64,000 nt of DNA from contig JBANSL010000012.1 of the NCBI GenBank assembly GCA_037127255.1, positions 22,268,615 through 22,332,614 of the forward strand. Direction: 5' to 3'. Origin of the DNA: Persicaria tinctoria. Its lineage: Eukaryota > Streptophyta > Magnoliopsida > Caryophyllales > Polygonaceae. Below are positions 61,452 through 64,000 of the stretch, in pieces; position 1 is the first letter of the stretch, and every line of letters starts with the position of its first letter. The notes beneath the pieces are model-generated. The model did no database searches. It worked only from the letters and a program-made list of their open reading frames with translations, and was not told where the DNA came from. A program made the position numbers and the translations under genes.

Positions 61452-62343
61452 ATGCTCTAAGAAATTAGGGAATTAGGGTTTTATGAAATTAGCCATACGT
61501 ATGAAGAGTATCAATTCCACCGTCACCATCTCTTTCCACCTTCCGGGGTCTCGTCCTGCGATCGTTGAAGCGCCCACTGCCACCGCTCCAAGCCTAGTGT
61601 TTCGCTAGGTTACACTTTCTCGGCAAGCTTTTTGGCTCATTCCCGAGCGGTGCCAAAACGCCAGCGGTGGCGCTGGTGTTGATGGCAGTGTTGCTCGTCT
61701 CTGACCCGATCTCCGATTGGGGCGCTTGGGGCTGCCGAATGGCGTTCGAATTCAGGAGGTCTGCAAATTCATGGCGGGCATGGTTGCTTTCTCTGCGCGT
61801 TCATTAAGGTTAGTGCGATAATCCCCAATCGAACGACGACCTCAAGGTTAGTTTTTACTACGACTCTCTTTAAATTAGAGAAGTCATCGGTCTTATTGCT
61901 CTATGGTAATCCTTTTGTTTGCTTGACTAAGTGAATTGAATGGTTATTTCTCCATGGCTGTTAATTTTTTTTTTTTAGTCTGATTCGAGCATGTCCTTCA
62001 TATAATAGATAATTACTCCTTTCATATAATTATTACGGAGTATTGGCTAGCCTAGCTATATATACTCACGATTAGAATCTATGTATCTATACCGTACAAT
62101 AAGTATAAGGTTAATTAGATTTGTATACAACTTGGGATTATTTATTTTAACCTTGGAGTGATAATCTTACCTATTTAAGAATATTGTGGGACTAAGTTAT
62201 ACGATTCTGTATATATATTTTCGTCGTACATATAATTTTGTACATGTTATGGTGGATTACATCTTCTTCTATAAATTATACATATATTTGTACATGTGAA
62301 TCTATATCTATATTTTTGATATTATAGATGAGTTACTGCATGA
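61452..62343 (+). other. Leader of element H2
   Basis: GC-richer for about 350 bp, then AT-rich. No gag or other coding frame follows the primer site, unlike a standard copia element. CCTTGGAGTG near 62151 may be the first, decayed, hairpin. Confidence 0.45.
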
Positions 62344-63993
62344 CTCGTCTCCCTAAATAGATGAGTGAACACATCTCCTGAAGTAGATGAACGATCGAGC
62401 ACGTCTTCCAAAATAGATGAACGAATAGATGAACGTACACATCTCCAGAAATAGATTAATGGTCACATCCCCTGGAGTGGATGAATTATAATTCCTAGAC
62501 AAGGGTCAACACATCCCCCGAAGTAGATGAATGGTCCATCTCCTGAAGTAGATGTGAACGATTGAAAATCATCCCCGTAGTGATGAATTTTTTTTAATTT
62601 TCAGTTTTATTATTCATTTCAATCTGTATTTTTTTTGTCTCCAGAAGTAGACAAACATTATCTCCCGAAGTAGATATAAATTGATAAATTTGCATATCAT
62701 CCCAAAAGTTATAGTTTATCTCCTGAAGTAGATAAAATAAACACAATTTATGCATCACATCTCTTGAAGAAGATGAAATTCTTATTTATCTCCTGAAAAA
62801 GATAAAATATTTTAGCTTATATATCATGAAAAAAAAAATTATCTCTCGTAGTAGATAAAATTTTAAAATTCATAATCATCACTGAACCGATGATTTTTAT
62901 AGCTAAACAAGCAAATTATGATTTCTCCACCAGTCTCCAGAAGTAGACGAACATGTAACATGTATTTGCAGATGTTCATTTTATTGTCACCAGAAGTTGA
63001 CAATATGCCAATTTGATTTGATTTATTTATGTTTATTTATAGTTTTATTACCTATATCAACTATTTATTTATTTATCATTATCTCTCGAAATAAATAAAC
63101 TCATCCCCTGAAGAGGATGAACACATTATGCTCATAAATCGTTCCTGTAGTAACAATAATAATCTCCTGAAGAGATATATGAAAAGAAAATTAATAAAAT
63201 GTCTCTCTCTCATAAACACAAATTTGTCCCTGAAGTGACAATATTCATTTCCTGAAGTAAATGAATGATAAGAGATATATTATATACCCTCCTAAAGATT
63301 ATTGAAAATCATACCCAGAAGTGTATGAGTTTTATTTTAAAGTTGCACCAATACTCAGAAGTGTATAAATTAAAGTGAATGTATACAAGTTGTCTTCTTC
63401 CTGAAGTGAGTAATAATCAAACATACCGTTTCTTGAAGAATATGGTCAATGTTTATATGACAACTTACTATATTTTTTAATGCAACTTATCATCTTTTGG
63501 AGTATATGATCGAAATATACATAATAGAGACTAATTGTCACTCGAAGTTGACAAATGAATCATCTTATTAATAAAATCATTTCCTGAAGAAAATGATAAA
63601 TTGACAAGTCTTTCTCATGGTTCCACCTGAAGTGGACAAATACAATTTTATTTTATTTATTTATTTTTCATTGCTTTATATTGAATAAAATTATTATGAT
63701 TTTACTTATTGTAATTCAAAGATCAAAGTGTTTCCCGAAGAAACTACTTATCATGAGTGTCTAATGCGGAGTTTTGTTTGGCAAATGAACATTTGGGAGA
63801 AAGGTTTACCACAATCCCGTAGATTGTGAAGTTTTTCAACACCAACCTAAGAGCCTGAAGACTCTACTGGTGTATTTTTATTAACTTCTGAAGAGTAAAT
63901 AATATTTTATGAACTCTAGAAGAGTAAAGGATTTCACAAACTCCAGAAGAGTATATGATCCTAATTTTATCATTTGTACTCATGAAGAAGTAC
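62344..63993 (+). repeat. Array of short hairpins with constant loop and differing complementary stems
   Basis: Repeated inverted repeats enclose an 8-nt (late in the array 7-nt) loop near CCTGAAGT. Loop positions and stems: 62377-62384 CATCT/AGATG; 62471-62478 CATCC/GGATG; 62641-62648 TTTGTCT/AGACAAA; 62722-62729 TTTATCT/AGATAAA; 62845-62852 TTATCT/AGATAA; 62881-62888 AATCATC/GATGATT; 62990-62997 TATTGTCA/TGACAATA; 63107-63114 TCATCC/GGATGA; 63229-63236 TTGTC/GACAA; 63251-63258 ATTCATTT/AAATGAAT; 63315-63322 TCATAC/GTATGA; 63541-63548 TTGTCA/TGACAA; 63583-63590 ATCATTT/AAATGAT; 63981-63988 TGTACT/AGTACA. Others are at 62351, 62407, 62445, 62517, 62542, 62574, 62664, 62763, 62792, 62937, 63144, 63355, 63432, 63496 and 63854. 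No coding frame spans the array. Function unknown. Confidence 0.9.
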
Positions 63994-64000
63994 ATGGAAT

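Noticed and set aside
62344..63993. Regularly repeated short units at the right edge considered as a CRISPR array.
   Set aside because: The repeats are 15-25 bp imperfect palindromes with variable arms and uneven spacing, there are no conserved direct repeats with unique spacers and no cas genes, and the DNA is plant nuclear.

Overview
The window is nuclear DNA of a flowering plant, most likely a eudicot. One host gene is evident: an interrupted plastid-type NADP-malic enzyme gene at 50.6-55.6 kb. Nearly everything else is transposable-element sequence. Boundaries were placed by eye and may be off by a few bases.

1-36.8 kb is a tandem and nested pile of one LTR-retrotransposon family, called 'family T' here. 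LTRs of about 1.9-2.2 kb start TGTTGTGAGC and end CAACA. The primer site matches the 3' end of tRNA-Asp, and the gag-protease ORF is of Athila type. No reverse transcriptase, RNase H or integrase core occurs in these elements, so they look non-autonomous. T0 (left edge to 4164), T1 (7100-14752) and T2 (14753-26664) run on the + strand and are broken. T3 (27742-36610, minus strand) has both LTRs, primer site, polypurine tract and an open 1081-codon ORF. Family T is saturated with a paired palindrome of form S-TCGA-NN-TCGA-S, in LTRs, 3' non-coding DNA and the coding region. Foreign pieces inside the pile are a reversed chromovirus pol segment (4165-7099), the 3' half of an Athila/Tat-like element (19370-23204), SIRE-type copia LTR fragments (1-92, 26665-27236) and a gypsy pol tail (27249-27470).

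36.8-50.4 kb is AT-rich intergenic DNA with small elements: a decayed short-LTR element carrying hairpins, a LINE-like piece, Helitron-like GC palindromes, a pair of palindrome-bearing MITEs (44.3 and 50.1 kb), a foldback element dense in TTGACC/GGTCAA, minisatellites and a long (AT)n tract.

50.4-55.6 kb holds the malic enzyme gene: TATA box, (TC)14 tract and 20 coding exons joining to 644 codons. Downstream are a LINE stub with a 13-bp target duplication, a near-palindromic MITE, and a complete but RT-less copia element (56779-60561) with 139-bp LTRs and a 5-bp target duplication.

61.3 kb to the right edge is a second short-LTR element. Its LTR and primer-like site are followed by about 1.65 kb of non-coding DNA packed with more than 25 short inverted repeats. 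These share an 8-nt loop near CCTGAAGT while their stems differ from one another and stay complementary. A decayed relative at 37.3-37.8 kb shows the same pattern. This hairpin array and the TCGA paired palindromes are the two most unusual signals in the window.
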